A stretch of DNA of 64,000 nt from Porogramme epimiltina (Eukaryota > Basidiomycota > Agaricomycetes > Polyporales > Polyporaceae). Positions 46,797 through 60,017 of the stretch are shown here, one piece after another; positions within the stretch are counted from its first letter, which is position 1, and the number at the start of each line of letters is the position of its first letter. Below the pieces are notes generated by a model. It saw only the letters and a program-made list of their open reading frames with translations. It searched no databases and had not been told where the DNA came from. Both the position numbers and the translations under genes were made by a program. The stretch is from NCBI GenBank assembly GCA_900155495.1, contig FTLJ01000786.1, forward strand, positions 1 to 64,000. Reading direction: 5' to 3'.

Positions 46797-47010
46797 TCTG
46801 GATGTCGGGTAGATGTAATGTTACGACAGGCGAATGTCGCATCAAGCACCTGGATAAGTCCTAGTAATGATATCGATCAGTTGCGAGCACACCGCATGAC
46901 GGCCTCACGGGAAGGGCGTGTATCTTATACATGCGTAACGGCCCGAGCGCGCCGGTGCAAGCTACAGAGAGAAGCAGATGCTAGAAGGGCGGGAGGCAGA
47001 AAGACGAGAA

Positions 47011-47560
47011 GCAGAAGGCGGCGCCGAGGAGCAACTGGCTTGGCGGTAAAGCCTAGAGGATGCTCCGAGAGGTTAATGCGCTGTTGGGTAGTACGCTGGC
47101 TACTATCGTAATGATTGTTCAGGAGGGTCTACGGCTGACAATGAGAGTGCTCGAGAAGTCGGCGTGGGGGTGTTGTAGAGACCAGAAGACTGGGATTACA
47201 AACGAGACGCATCGCGAAGCCGTAAGCGTTTATGAATGGAATGGACCATCATGGTGTAAACTAGCTATAGCTAGGTGCTCTAGCTGGGTTTGTTCTCAAT
47301 GTGCTGTGTACCTTTGCTTTCCACTCTTGTTATATTTCCACTATAGAGGGTGCTCAAGCGCTCACTGCTACTGACGATGTCGACGTGAATTAGTCCCGCA
47401 CGGTATTGACGACCAAGCAAACGACTCTGTTCTGGCAATATTATGTCCTACTACGTGCGGACACGCATGCCTAGCATCCGTTGCCACAGGCCATATTTTA
47501 TATGCATAGCTATATATTCTCAACCACCGGATACTATGGTACTGCAACACGTTATACACC
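47011..47560. other. Intergenic, no gene recognised
   Basis: A 104-codon frame (47060-47374, +) is rich in Cys/Trp and has no recognisable domain. Nothing else is seen. Confidence 0.4.
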
Positions 47561-47568
47561 ATAAGACC

Positions 47569-50500
47569 TTAGGCCTCCCCGAGTCGAACCAACAGCGCCT
47601 GCATCTGAGTGGGAAGTTGACCCAGGCTCTGGACATGGGTAGTCAACAGGGTGACTTGGTCACCAAGTGCCGCGATTCTTTTCTCCAACTTCGCAATTCG
47701 ATCGATTTCCGACTCCGACAAGCGTCCCCCAATCTGAGCTCCAACACCACCGTCAGGACCCAAAATACCCCCGTTTCCTTGCCCGATGCTCGAATATGTG
47801 CTGTTCTGTGGTAACACACGCACGAGGTTGTGGTTACGAGAGTGGCACACCAGGGTTTTGGTATTAGAGTGGTAACGGCCTGCAGAAATGGCACCTTGGT
47901 TGCTGTCGCAATCGCAGCAGATAAAAACATCGTCCGTCTCTGTAATTCTATGTTAGCGATTTTCTTCATGTGGCATAGGTGACATACCAGGGCAATCGAT
48001 GCAGTACCAACACGGAACAGAGATAGGTGAGTCACACGATAGGCATGTAATCGATGTGACCGGGACCAAGGGTTTCTCGTTCGGCCGCTCATTAGCACCT
48101 TCCGATCCGGTATCCGAAGCGACTTGTGACTCGTTCTCGTCCACCTCAGCTAACTCCACACCAGGGTCCAGTGCGGTGTCGTTCAGACCAGCTGTCCCTC
48201 GTAGAAGGGCATGATTTGCATGTGCAAGACCCTTCGAAGCTTCTTGAATGACCCGGGCGGTATCGTGATAGTAATCGATGTCTTCGTATATCTTGACGAG
48301 GTCATGTGTGGGCAAATGCATGGTAGGAGGTCCCAATGGGGGACCAGGACGTTGGATGGGGACAGTGATGCAATACGGGTTGTTGCAAAAATCCATTGTG
48401 CTGTCACCTGTCATGCTGCACTCTAGGCATGCGATACGCTGGTTATAGATAACGGACCCGCATGTGTCGCAGTATGTCATCCTGGTCGTATAAGTCCCGT
48501 TAGCGGCTAGATTTTCAGAGGTGAAATCGAAGGTTCGCACTCACGTGTAGACTCTAATGTCATTGTTCAAGGCGAAGAATGATTGAGACTCTTGGTAAGT
48601 GGAGAGTCGGTAGAGCCTCGACCAAAGTTCGCTATCGCGATCCTTGCTTGTGTTGTTGTTCTCGCCGTCCAACATACGCAGGTATTCAATCCTTCTGTCC
48701 CTCCTTTCTTTGATGTAAGACCAGCTGAAGAGCTTCCGACGGGCCTCGTTCAGTGCTGCGGTTATGGCATAGTTCCAGAGAGCTCGTGTCTTGTTCTCCC
48801 TGAATGCCTCCGGTGAAGGGCGAGCAACAAGGATGTCTGGCGAGACACGCTTGAACAGGAATGGATGCTTGACGTCAGCTTCAGACCTTGCCCATACTCC
48901 GGACAGCGTATCCCCTTCATCAGAAAGGGATCCGACGTAGAATTCTTTGCCTGCCTCAAGTGAGCCTGAGCCGAAGGCAGAATTATACAAAGTAAAAGTC
49001 AGTTGATATTGCACGGAGCCGTTGTCGAGTTGGTGCCACATCCCATCGATGGAGAAAGGAATTCCCCTAGGTAAGATTCCTTTCGCATGGAACGATCCGG
49101 GCGTTTCGGAAGCATGGATGTGAAAAGTCGACATAGCCTGCGACGGCCACACATCGTCTTGACCGATGTACCCGAACCACCTTCCTAAGCTGGGGGTCGA
49201 TTACAGTATCAGAAATATTCACTTTTAGATGTTGTAATCTCACTTACATAGGCTTCGTGTTGTCGTCAGCTACGTGATCAGCTCCTCTTAAATTGTCATC
49301 GGCATGGCCACTGGCGTACAAGACATCCGATAGAGGCTTATAGTTGAGCAATGCCGAACAGCCTTCCTCTTCCTCTTCCTCTATTTCCTCGCAGATATTC
49401 AGTGCTGGGTAAGGGGACTTCCGGAGGTTCTCGAACGACCAAAACCGTGTCCCATCATGCCACAAGTCAAACTACATAAACGCTCATGAGCTTCTACATA
49501 TAGATATAGCTGTACGTTAGGCGTTAATCACTCACCAGTTCATTGGCGTGGACCTTGAATTGATGAGCAGTATCCAATCGTTGTTGTTTGAATGACTCTG
49601 AGAATACGGCGGGAGTATGAATTTAGATGTAAATTGTAATATGAGGGTATTTCAAGGCGTACCGTTAAGTTCCTGGTATCGAAGGTCTACAGCACGCAAT
49701 ACCCACTCGATAGTATCCGCTGAATCCCACAGTTCATCCGGATGAATCACTCTGGTGCGGCACATACGAAAGATGTCGACGTCTCTTTGAAGAAGGAGAT
49801 ATAGAAGAGGCATAAGACACTACAGGGAGATTTCAGGACTCAGTAGACCGTCTGCACCGTCAAGGCAGCAATAATGACCGACCTTCTCGATTCTTCCGGG
49901 GCCGGTTATCAGCGACAAAGTGTCCATAGCATCGATGTCGTACTTGACTTTCTCAAGGCCTGTCCTGAGGCGTGTCTCTTCGGAGTCTATATAACTCCTA
50001 AAGCGCTGTTGGAGGTTGAAATCGAGTTGGTATGTTCGTCCGAAGGACGACGTCAGGGTGCATATCTTTTGCCACACTCCATTGAGATAGTTCTGCACAG
50101 GGCCCCTGTTGGCGGGAAGAACGTTCCGTCTTATTGAGAACATCTTCACAAATAGCTCGTCGATTTTATCCTTGTAATAAGATGTCGTCATCTGCCACCC
50201 TGTATGAATTTGAAGTGAGGTTTGTGTTTGTACACATGGGGATATCGAAACCAGTAGACTCACCGATCGCCCAATACGCAAGCCAGTGAATGAGACTTCG
50301 ACAGACATATCAAGCGTCAGCTTGGGCGGGGTATCGAATATGGGGTATTGGAGACTCACCTCCAATCCGGCGGCCGTGATGACGTAAAGTTGTTGACCTC
50401 TGCGACCGTGATGAACCCTGATCCATCATCGTCAAAAGCCTCAGCGATCGCCTGAAGTCTTGACACCCCTATCCACTCTAAAGCCCACTCATCATCGTTG

Positions 50501-52186
50501 CCATCCGAAGGGAGCGCCCCGTTCGACATTTCCTCTGTGTGTGGCGCATCCGACTTGACCGCGCTATGTTTCGCCTCATAAAGCTGTCGATAGTGCTCGC
50601 GGAGGGCCAAGACAAAAGGACGGGCTTTCACGTGCCCGGGCCACTTCTACGCGTACAGGAATATTATGAGCATAGCATGGAATCCTCATATCCCGAAAGC
50701 GCAGACATACCATCTCCTCCCAAATACGGTGTATGTCCTGAGACATGATATTTCTTCATCAATCGCGTTGTAGACGAATAAATGGCTGAGAAAACGCACC
50801 GTGTCTCGGACCCTATTGTGAGCTCCCTCTTTCACAGCCTGGATCATCAGGTCGCTCGAGTGGGTAATCTCCTTTCTTATCTCTTCAAGCTGGTGCGCCT
50901 GCATTTCAAATTTGCGGTCAAATGCTTCGAGATTCTTCTTAATAGCATCTTCCGGAGTATCTAACAGCTCCTGCTGCATCAGCTTGAGCTCCTGTTGACC
51001 CTTCATGCGTTGCTGCATGACTCTGGGATCATCGTTATCAAGGTTACCGCCACGGATCCCTAGGCCCACACGATCTGGACGCTTTTCAGGAGCGTTTGAT
51101 ACGGAGGTGGGGCTGAGGAGAGTCTTCAGTTTTTCCGGGTTTGCTATCACAGCATCAGCGCCACCCATATCCCGAACTCGAGCAGCAAGTTCCGTCTGTT
51201 CGGAGGACATCGTGAAGTTCATGAAGAAGTAAAGTATCGCCTCGGTATTTTGCCTAATTGTGTTGACACTTTCGCCGATGTGTATGTTGAGCTCCAGAAC
51301 AAACCTCTCTCTGTGCTTCGAGAAACGCCCGAGAAAGCTGGAGAGAACTCGATCCCATGAACCACTCTTCAAGACTTTGACCGCAATCCTCTTCTTGGAA
51401 TACGTATCGCACGTATTTGCACACTCTTTGATGTCCGAGGCGCTTTGAATGACCAGACCATGTAAGCGACTATGGATAGTCTTGCCATCCTTGCCAACGG
51501 ACTCCGTTCCAATAGATTGTAGACTGTTGTGGATAAGCAATAGTACAGGAGATTGATTGGTGGTCGCAACGTACCGGAGAAGGACCTCCATCATTTCTTT
51601 CATCTCACTAAAGAGAAGGCCTATCTTCATGTCGTTATCCCGGCGCTTCAAATCGAGCTCCACAACTACCTTGAAGGCTTTAACGGCAACTTATGGTACA
51701 AATGTTGGCACGAGAGTAAGGAACAAAAATTTTGGCACACGCACTCGCAACGAATGGATGTGCTTCAGCAATTGTACTGAGCGCTTGGAGCACTCCAGGA
51801 AGACTGTCGACGACAGAGTTGACCCAGCCGCGAACGTTCTGCATGTCTTCTTCATCCCATACCTGCTTTGCGAAGGGTGCGAGATCTTGTCCACGTTGGG
51901 TGTTCTTAGAGAGCTTGCCAATGGTGTTGCCTACGCAAGTATCGGCGATTTGTAAGTCTAGTAGTTATATGATAGTAACACACGCACCGGATGTGTTGAT
52001 GAGTCTCGTTGACCTTGAGTTGGCGTACCTCTCCATACCAGGGGAGGCATCGTCAATGGCTTGGTTTGCTTCATCTAACGCCGTTGAAGAGCCAGAAACA
52101 GAGTCAACGCTGGCGGTTCTCCCTGAATTCTCGGGCTCTGTCTCTGTTTTGTGATCGTCGGGGCGTCGTTTGAACAAAGAGTGCAT
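47569..52186 (-). CDS. EF-hand and zinc-finger protein, paralogue 1
   Basis: A large multi-exon gene of about 1,200 residues (exon borders partly inferred). The order is as follows. A Ser/Glu-rich N-terminus (MHSLFKRRPDDHK). A helical region AVKAFKVVVELDLKRRDND with SASDIKECANTCDTYSKK. A Q/E-rich coiled coil (QQELKLMQQELLDTPEDAIKK). One canonical EF-hand loop, FDDDGSGFITVAE (about 50405-50440). A helical block with LWHDGTRFWSFENL. A beta-rich segment ending in PFLFKRVSPD. Two Cys-rich modules (CDTCGSVIYNQRIACLEC; ITCLSCDSPISVPCWYCIDCP with VFICCDCD), ZZ-like. A C-terminal coiled coil (IAKLEKRIAALGDQV). Divergent to paralogue 2. The function is unknown; Ca2+-dependent scaffolding is a guess. 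Confidence 0.72.
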
Positions 52187-52189
52187 CTT

Positions 52190-54190
52190 GGGTCTGCGTG
52201 GCAGGAGGTGGGACAAGTCACCGCGGGCACGGCTACTAATAACGGCTCTCCTTAGGAGCTAGACCGAAGAGTCACATGCTGGATAGTTTGATTAGAGAAG
52301 GCTGCGGGTGGTCTGGCGGAGATTAATATGGTGCCTTGAGGCCCGAAGCCGCCCTTCTAGCTGACGGCGCCCCAGGGTTCTGACAGCTCCATCGCCGATA
52401 CGCATACAATACCACCGGAAGGCTGAGCTGAAACGATGCTCGTGCGACGAATTCATTGCTTAGATCCCCTGATGGGTGCAGTGGAGAAGGATTGAATGAT
52501 GTGATATTTCACTCAAACCACATAGAAGAGACCGCTCGCGACTTCGATCAAAGCAAATGTCAACTGCGACGCGGAGGATGCTTTGGGTATGCAACTTAAA
52601 CGGCTCACCATCAATGATAGTCGTTACAACCTCAGCACATCTTGTACAGCACTGTTGAGCGGCTACGAAAAGTGAATTAGTTTTAAGCTTAAGAATAGGC
52701 TATGAGGCGGCGGATGGCGCTCCTGATTGCCCAGAAATACACTGTTGCGTGCGAGCGCCGTTTCACCTCAGAGAAGGCTGACCGATGCGTTGCAACGACG
52801 CACGTATCGCCGCTGGCCGTCATGCTTACCGATACCTTCCCGTTCTTCCATCTTTTCGGGGATCGTGATGCCCACGGTCCCACGCCCATCTCTCACGATG
52901 TCTGAGTGAAAAACTTACAAGACACTCGAGGCCGCGCACTGTAACCTCCATCGCCTGATCTATTCATTCGTACACGTCCCGAACAGAGCCAATCAGACTG
53001 GGTTGCGCGAGACAGCCTGAAGTACCTACTATGATACTATCGCGTGAACGTTCCGTTATCGTGATGTTCTGTGCTACCGAAGCTCCTTCATCATGCGAAA
53101 TTGGGAATGGTGCTCGAGACAACATAGTCGTAACTGTGCCACTGGCAGAGAGTTGAGAAGGATGGTCTGGTGGTATAAGGTAGGGACACACCTCCTGTAT
53201 ATTTGCATCCACCGCATCCTCAGTATGCCAGTCTCGATTCTACAACCTCATCACCCGAGCACCTCGCCCCACATGAGTCGTATTGTGGCTCAATTGTCAA
53301 GTGGACGCCGTATTACGACGCTAACTATAATTTTAGGTAGTCAACAGATGTCAGTAATGAAGGAAAGGAAGAGGTGCGAAAGATGAGCTGTCCATTTGCG
53401 GATTCTAAGCAACTTATACGATGACCTCAGAGACGAATCACCACACTCCGATGCCGAAGCAAGCAAGAGAGTAGCCAGGGAGAGCCTACTCAGCTCTTGA
53501 TTGCTCCTGAGAGTGAGTATAGCATCTTTAGACAGTTTGACATCAAAAATCGAGCAAGAGTCACGAAAGAGATGGGTGGAAGCTTTGCAGTGGAACTCGG
53601 AAAGGAGCTGCCAGCTCGGGCGTCACCGGGAGTAGATCTAAAATTAGTTTTCCGGATGTGGTGATATAAGCGCCCCTGCCACGTGGACAATGCATCCTGA
53701 CGACGAGCTATACTTTGAGCTTGTTCAACTGCTCCATATCCATACTGACCTTACAAGACACCTGTGAGTACGCTGAATGGGTGGGCCATTTCTGCCGAAG
53801 ATGTTGTGACTCATTTCCTCCAGCGCACCGCCAGATACAGACGTTCTTTTTTTAACTGACAGCATATCCCCGCACCTAGTGCGCCGCCCCAGGTCGGTTT
53901 CGATCCACCCCCCCAGTGGTGCTGTAAGACTCATCATGACTGCGGCTCGTGCGGCCAGTAGCTGATCTTCTCACAACCTAACCACGCTCGTTACATTTCT
54001 GGAAGACAGATAATCACTACTCTCAACCTTTGTCGCGTATACCCTAGGCTATCAGCGAATCCTAGCGCCCCGACGGCGCCGATACCCCGGACCCCGTGCC
54101 CGTTGTTAACACCGGTTTGTGTGGCTGTTCTTCCCAGGCTGCGCGGAGGCTCATAACGATTGCCCCAACGTCCAGCAACCTTCTACTATC
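52190..54190. promoter_or_regulatory. 2 kb divergent intergenic region between EF-hand paralogues
   Basis: Separates the start codons of two divergently transcribed paralogues. Short frames only (for example 53093-53386, +), no domain. It must contain both promoters, but I claim no specific sites. Confidence 0.4.
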
Positions 54191-54193
54191 TTC

Positions 54194-57100
54194 ATGCCTC
54201 TCCACCTCTTTCGCCACCGTAAGCGCTCTGCTCCGTCTCAACCGGAGCCGGGACACAGATACGTCCCTGGCGACCCTCCACCGGTGCCGCCGCCAGCGCC
54301 TCCGCCACTTCCCCGCAAAGACACGGCGCCTGTGGCTGGTCCCTCTGCCCCGAGAAGATCGGGACTTCGGTATTCGAGCGATGCCGAGACGAACAGGCAA
54401 ATTTCTGGTGCTTTCCGTGCTGTTGGTGATGCCAGTCGCGGTCCACTACCTGGCCCCCAGAATGAGAAGCTACTCACTGTTGAGAATAAAGCAGGTATGT
54501 GTCCGGTTGCGTGACACGTTGCTCGAACGGAGAGCTGACGAATCATCGCAGTGGACGCGCTCAACATGGTTCAGAACTCGCTAGCGAACAGAACGACTAC
54601 CACAACGGGTCCTTCCGCAGGAATACAGATTCAAGCAAAGACATTGACTGCGGACGCCGACGCGCTCAAAAACGTCCGCGAAGGCGTCAACGGATTAGCC
54701 GAGACACTTCCAGCCCTCGTCAGAGGTCTAGAAGAGGTCGCAAGGATACATCCTTTCATAGCTAGTATGTTACATTCATTCCAATTTTGAGGTATGGAGT
54801 GTCACTAATGTTTATTTTCAGTTGCTGTGGGCGCGTTCCGTGTAGTCATCGAACTCAACATCAAACGCCAGGACAACGATCGCAAGATTGGTGTACTGTT
54901 CGTCCAGATGCGCGACATGATGGAGTCGCTTCTCCAGTCCGTATTCTTCTTATCTCGCTTGTCTGTATTCCTCATATATCTGCAGACTTCGCTCGATTAA
55001 AGATGAAGAATCGAAGGGTCCCGGAGGCGTCACCATTAAAGCGCGCATGCAGTCCCTCGTCATCCAGGCCGCCGCTGACATCAAGGAGTGCGCGAACGCC
55101 TGCGACGCCTACGCGAAGCTCAAGCCGGTCGTCAAGGTCATCATGTCCGGGAACTGGGACACGACTCTCAAGGGCTACATCGACCTCTTCGTCGAGCGCC
55201 GGCGCGAGTTCATGTTTGCGCTCGCGATGCACACCGGAAAAGGGGTCGACCGCGCGAACCGCAAGCTTGACGTCCTCGAGTCCAAGCTCGACGCCGTTCT
55301 GGAGTACTTCACTCGCGCAGTCCCGCCTGAGCAGCAGGAGCTGGTCGCGCTCGTGGCGAAGCGCGGAGGCGCTGAGGTGGTCAAGCAGGACGACGCGGCA
55401 CTCCAAGAACTGCTTTACTACAATCTCGGCCCAGATAGCGACGCCGCAAAACACACAGAACGCGATGGAGAGGAAGAAGATGGGCTCGCTGTGGTCAAGC
55501 GCGAGCTGGCGGAACCCCCAGAGGTTGTCATCAAGAAGAATTTCGAGGTCTTCGACAGGAAGTTCCGTATTCAACAACGCGAGCTCGCAGAAGAAATTCG
55601 AAGGGCGGTGCACCACGAAGGAGACCGCGTCATAGAAGCCGTCAATGCGGGTGCACACGACCGCATCCGAGACCCGGTAAGAATAGACTTCTACGTTGAC
55701 CGTATTCACTAACATTCACACAGGAAATCCACGCTATCTGGAAAGACATGGTGAGCGCCACGTCACACCCTTTGGTCCTCATCGTATTGACTCTGACATG
55801 CCCTCATGTAAGCGTTGGCCGGGGCACGTCAAGTCTCGTCATTTCGTGCTAGCTCTGCGCGACTACTATCACCAGCAAATCATGGACAAGAAGCGGAAGG
55901 CGCGCACGGAAATGGTACTCCTCCCTCTCGCACTTATTTTGTTCCTCATTCTGACTGATTACTCCACAGAATTGGATACCCCGTGGGGCCAGCCGCCAGT
56001 TTGTTCTCGCATTGCGCGATCGCTATCGTCACCAAGTCGAGGATCTGGTGAAGCGAAGGCAAGGCGACGAAGCGGCGCGCGTCAGTGACCAGGACGAATG
56101 GGCGCTAGAGTGGATCAACATGAACCGGCTTCAGTCAATAGCTGAGGCGTTCGACGATGATGCATCAGGCTTTGTCACGATCGGGGAAGTCAACCAGTTC
56201 ACCTCGTCTAGGCCGAAAGAGTGGAGGCACGTACGCCACCCGTTGAAAGTGCTCCCTACTGACTATGCGCGTATAGTCTACCACACTGGCTTGCATTCTG
56301 GGCCATAGGTATGTTGATCTGATGTGGCCTGCCGCTCAAAGTACTCATCCTTTTCAGGATGGCAACTCTCCGCGACACGGTATCGTGACGAAGTCGTCGA
56401 GATCTGTTCTAAAATGTTCGCCATCCGTCCTTACATCCACCCTGCAAACCGCTCGTCGGTCGACAAATACCTTCAGACCGTCTGGAAGCGCATCTGTACC
56501 CTGACTTCTTCGTTCGCTACAACATATCAGTCCAACGCACTTGACGAACGCTTCCGAGGCTACGTTGATGCGGAGGAACAGCGCCTGCGCGAGGGGCTGG
56601 AGACGGCGAGGTACAAGATCGACGAGACAGAGACCCTTGCGCTTATCACCGGCCCTGGCAGAATTGAGCAGGTACGCCAGCTTTTAATGACGTGGCTATC
56701 TCGTGCTGACTAACCTTCTTCATAGTTCTTGATGCCGCTTCTCTACTTGCTGCTGCGCCGCGATTTTGAGATCTTCCGAATTTGTCGCAACAACATAATC
56801 AAGGAAGACGAGCTCGATGACTCTGCTCTGAGCCTTCTCACCGTGTTTGATGCGGTGGATGAGAGGCATGATGATCTCGCGGGTGAGTATCTTCAGTCCG
56901 CTATCTTCATCTTGCTTCGCCGATCGCCACCTGACGGCCCACATCTAGCGCTATTCATTCAGCAGCGCCTCGACCCTGCTCAACAATTCAAGACATATGC
57001 ATGCGAACTCGTGCGTCTCTAATGTGGTATCCCGCCTATCAAGTCCTGACAGAAACGCGTGCAGTTTGACTACTGGCACGATGGCTCTAAGTTCTGGTCC

Positions 57101-58790
57101 CTTGAAAACCTGAAGAAACTTAGGTTCACGGAGCGTCCGTACGACGATCAAGAGTGGGACCATAAGTCCGTCTCTGACGACGTCCTCAACTACCCTACGG
57201 CAATCGATGGCCTATACGCAGTACAAGAAGATATCCAGTTTGAGAGCGCGGACGAGGCGATCAAACGAATGTAAGTACCAGAAACCATACAGAGACTCAA
57301 CAGCTGAACAATCCTGGCAGCCTCGGGCGCTGGAATGGGTTCCTAGGAGAGCGACGGTGGCCCTCGGCCCCAATGCTGACGTTTGTTCTCAAACCCTCCT
57401 CAAGCTCCGAAACTCCTGGATTCGAGGCGGTCGCAACGGACGTCCAGGGCCATGAATACTCTATCGTCGGGACATATGCACTGCGAGATACCGACAACGC
57501 TCTCGTCCAATACTCGTTCACCCAGACATACCCCGCCGGCGACGACGAGGAGGCCAGAATTCTCTATTTCCACGGAACACTCGACGAGGATGGCATGACG
57601 TTCTCCGGAACCTGGGGTCCCAGCGAAGATGATTGTCAGTGGCCGTTCTACTTCAGTCGGCTTCCTCAGCAAGTGCTCCTCTGCAGGCCATCGCCTCACT
57701 CGTTTGAGAGGCATCGGATCCGCACGCTTTGGAGGTTTGCACTCGGCGCTTCTCTCGACGAAGCGCGTCATTCGTTGTTCTCTTGGACGTATATGAAAGA
57801 CCGCCGCGCTGCAAGGATGGAATATCAAGAAATCCTGGGACGTCAGACCGAAGGGTCCCTCACGGAACAAGATTACCGACGAATGCTCATCCTACACCGC
57901 CGACTGACATATGACGACGTGAGGCGATGCTACGCCGAAGAAGAGCGTCGCCAGCCCTATGCCAATGTTCTCCTCTGGTAAGCCACACGTGACCCGGACC
58001 CCTTTGCTATCACGCTCATATCCTCGACAGCGAGCACAAGTGCGACGTCTGTCAAGAAGACATCATCGGCACCTGGCTAGTATGCATGCAGTGCGGCTCG
58101 CGTGCGACCCTTAATTTCCATGACAAGCCTTCCTGCTTGGGCGCAGTCGTCCTCTCCAAGACCCGCGACGACTTGACGGCGCCACATATACCCACGCACG
58201 ACTTCATCAAGATCCGCTCCAACATCCACTACGACCGCGAGATCGGGCGCGTTCTTCGCAGTGCCACGGTCGGCCTCGACTATGCGCGCACGCTCCTCCT
58301 CGGGAAGCAGACCGGACGAAGTGAGAGCATGGCGACGCTTCGCCGCCGCGGGACACTGTCGAAGAGACGTTCGCGCTTGCCCAACGACTTGGGCTCGTCC
58401 GAATACCTCCCAGAACGCAAATTCGCGACACCCATATGCGTGTCATGCCAGACGGCGGTATCTATGCCGTGCTGGTACTGCATCGACTGTCCAGGTACGC
58501 TCTCATCCCACTCATATCCTGCACATGTATGCATTCTGAAATGATCCGCAGTCGACGATAACGTCTTCGTATGCCAAGCTTGCGATGAAACGAAAGGCGG
58601 TATCACCGTCAATGACCATCTCGAGACTCATACGCTCGTGCGTTGCACCGAGGGTGCAAAGGATGTCGATCAGGCCAGGACGGCTGAAGAACGGCTAACA
58701 TCGGTTGAAGGCCAGCTGGTAGCATTGACTACGCAGATGGACCGGATTGAGAAGGTGCTGCAGTCCCTTGCCATGGGACGTTCTGTGTAG
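54194..58790 (+). CDS. EF-hand and zinc-finger protein, paralogue 2
   Basis: Same architecture as paralogue 1, on the other strand. The start MPLHLFRHRKRSAP leads to a Pro-rich stretch (VPPPAPPPLPRKD). The first intron is 54495-54551. Next come DIKECANACDAYAKLKP and an alpha-helical/coiled-coil region. One EF-hand loop, DDDASGFVTIGE, is at 56153-56188 (canonical acidic positions). Then follow YWHDGSKFWSLENL and a beta-rich segment (YSIVGTYALRD to PFYFSRLPQQV). The finger CDVCQEDIIGTWLVCMQC is near 58040. A ZZ-like finger CVSCQTAVSMPCWYCIDC, VCQACDETKGGITVNDHLETH follows at 58437-58640. The end is a short coiled coil. Better codon bias and GC than paralogue 1. Probably a soluble Ca2+-binding scaffold; function unknown. 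Confidence 0.78.
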
Positions 58791-60015
58791 ACTACTGGTA
58801 TTTCCATTCTTCCTTTCACCCCCTCCAGCGAATGTACTGTTCTCTCTAGGTTCAAAGCCTCGGTAGGTTGAGGTCTTCCTTCTAAGGACTATTCTTTGGT
58901 TACTATGGACTGGCGTTTGTCGTGCATACTCGCATATTGGTAGTTAATCGGTTCATACCTGACTACCTCCTATATACCAGCGACGATACCTTTTGATGAG
59001 TTGCTATAGGCAACATCAATGCATACCACTATAGTCACTACCATTTTCTACTGAGCCTGAACATAACTACGGTGGACAACATGCCATATTACGTGACACT
59101 TCTCCACGACGAACTCCTAATCGAAGAACCCCGGAGAAAGGGGGTTGACGAGGCTGCATAAACTCCTAGTGGCGCGCTGTACCAGGACGTGCTTGCGAGG
59201 CGAAACTCGATACCATCTGTGCGGAGGTGCCTCAAAAAAGAGGTCAAACGGTGATAAGCAGGACACGACAATAGATGCCCCTGATTGGTGCCACGTAGAG
59301 CTGCTTTAACCAGCACCCCAACAGGCACCAAATATTCACTATAACCGAGTGACATGAAAATCTTCCAGCCGTACCTTTCAGAGTGAGCTTATAAGCATTT
59401 CCGGTCAAGGAAATGTTCTACCAATACGCCAAATATGACGGAGAGTAGATTCATATCTGGGAGAAATGTAGACGAAAGGCGAGGTGCGGCTTCGTATCAT
59501 GTTCTGGAGGAAAGCATGGTACCTTAGTTGGACTGATTCATAAGTCTACACGCTGCTTACCTTATAGACGTCAAAAGAACTAGGGGCACATTGAAGGAAA
59601 ACCTCTCAGCAGCTTTCATTTTGGCATACGGCAAGGGACCGCATGCAATACGACACACTTCTGTGAACGTGAGCACTGGATGCTGCCCCTTTCATTGAAT
59701 GGTAGCTACTGGGGGCAGCAGCAAGCAGGGTGACACGGAGATGTTTCGAGCTGAGGCATTGCTGGAGAGCGTGAAGGAGATTAGTCCAACATACGCATAT
59801 GCTAGCACTCCGTCATGATACCGATGTTTACTCGGTATCCACTCTGCGTCCGACATCCGACATCGTGCACTGGCACCCTTCATCACAATGACTGCGTGGT
59901 ATTCGGTCGGAGCGAGTAAACCTAGGGGGGCATATTTAGTGATTATATGAACATCAGTAAAGTACTCAACGACACGCCCTCTAATGCAAGCAAGACGAAA
60001 GCAGGGTAGGAAGCA
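58791..60015. other. Intergenic, no gene recognised
   Basis: Holds the 3' region of the EF-hand gene. Frames at 59089-59355 (-) and 59692-60126 (-) have no domain, and the latter overlaps the neighbouring gene. Confidence 0.45.
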
Positions 60016-60017
60016 GA

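Larger units (their letters stand above)
41385..47010 (-). repeat. Right arm of the large inverted duplication
   Basis: Reverse complement of 15750-24345 in the same gene order (P450 tail, P450, MFS, Cys-rich gene). It is shorter: the P450 5' half is missing beyond 42192, the MFS/P450 intergenic region is reduced, and the 1.03 kb transposon is absent. The outer border near 46990-47010 aligns with about 15750. Divergence is visible in both coding and non-coding sequence, so the duplication is not recent. Confidence 0.85.

Noticed and set aside
54787..55635. 282-codon + frame inside EF-hand paralogue 2
   Set aside because: Ser/Arg-rich shadow of the real frame (DIKECANACDAY region).
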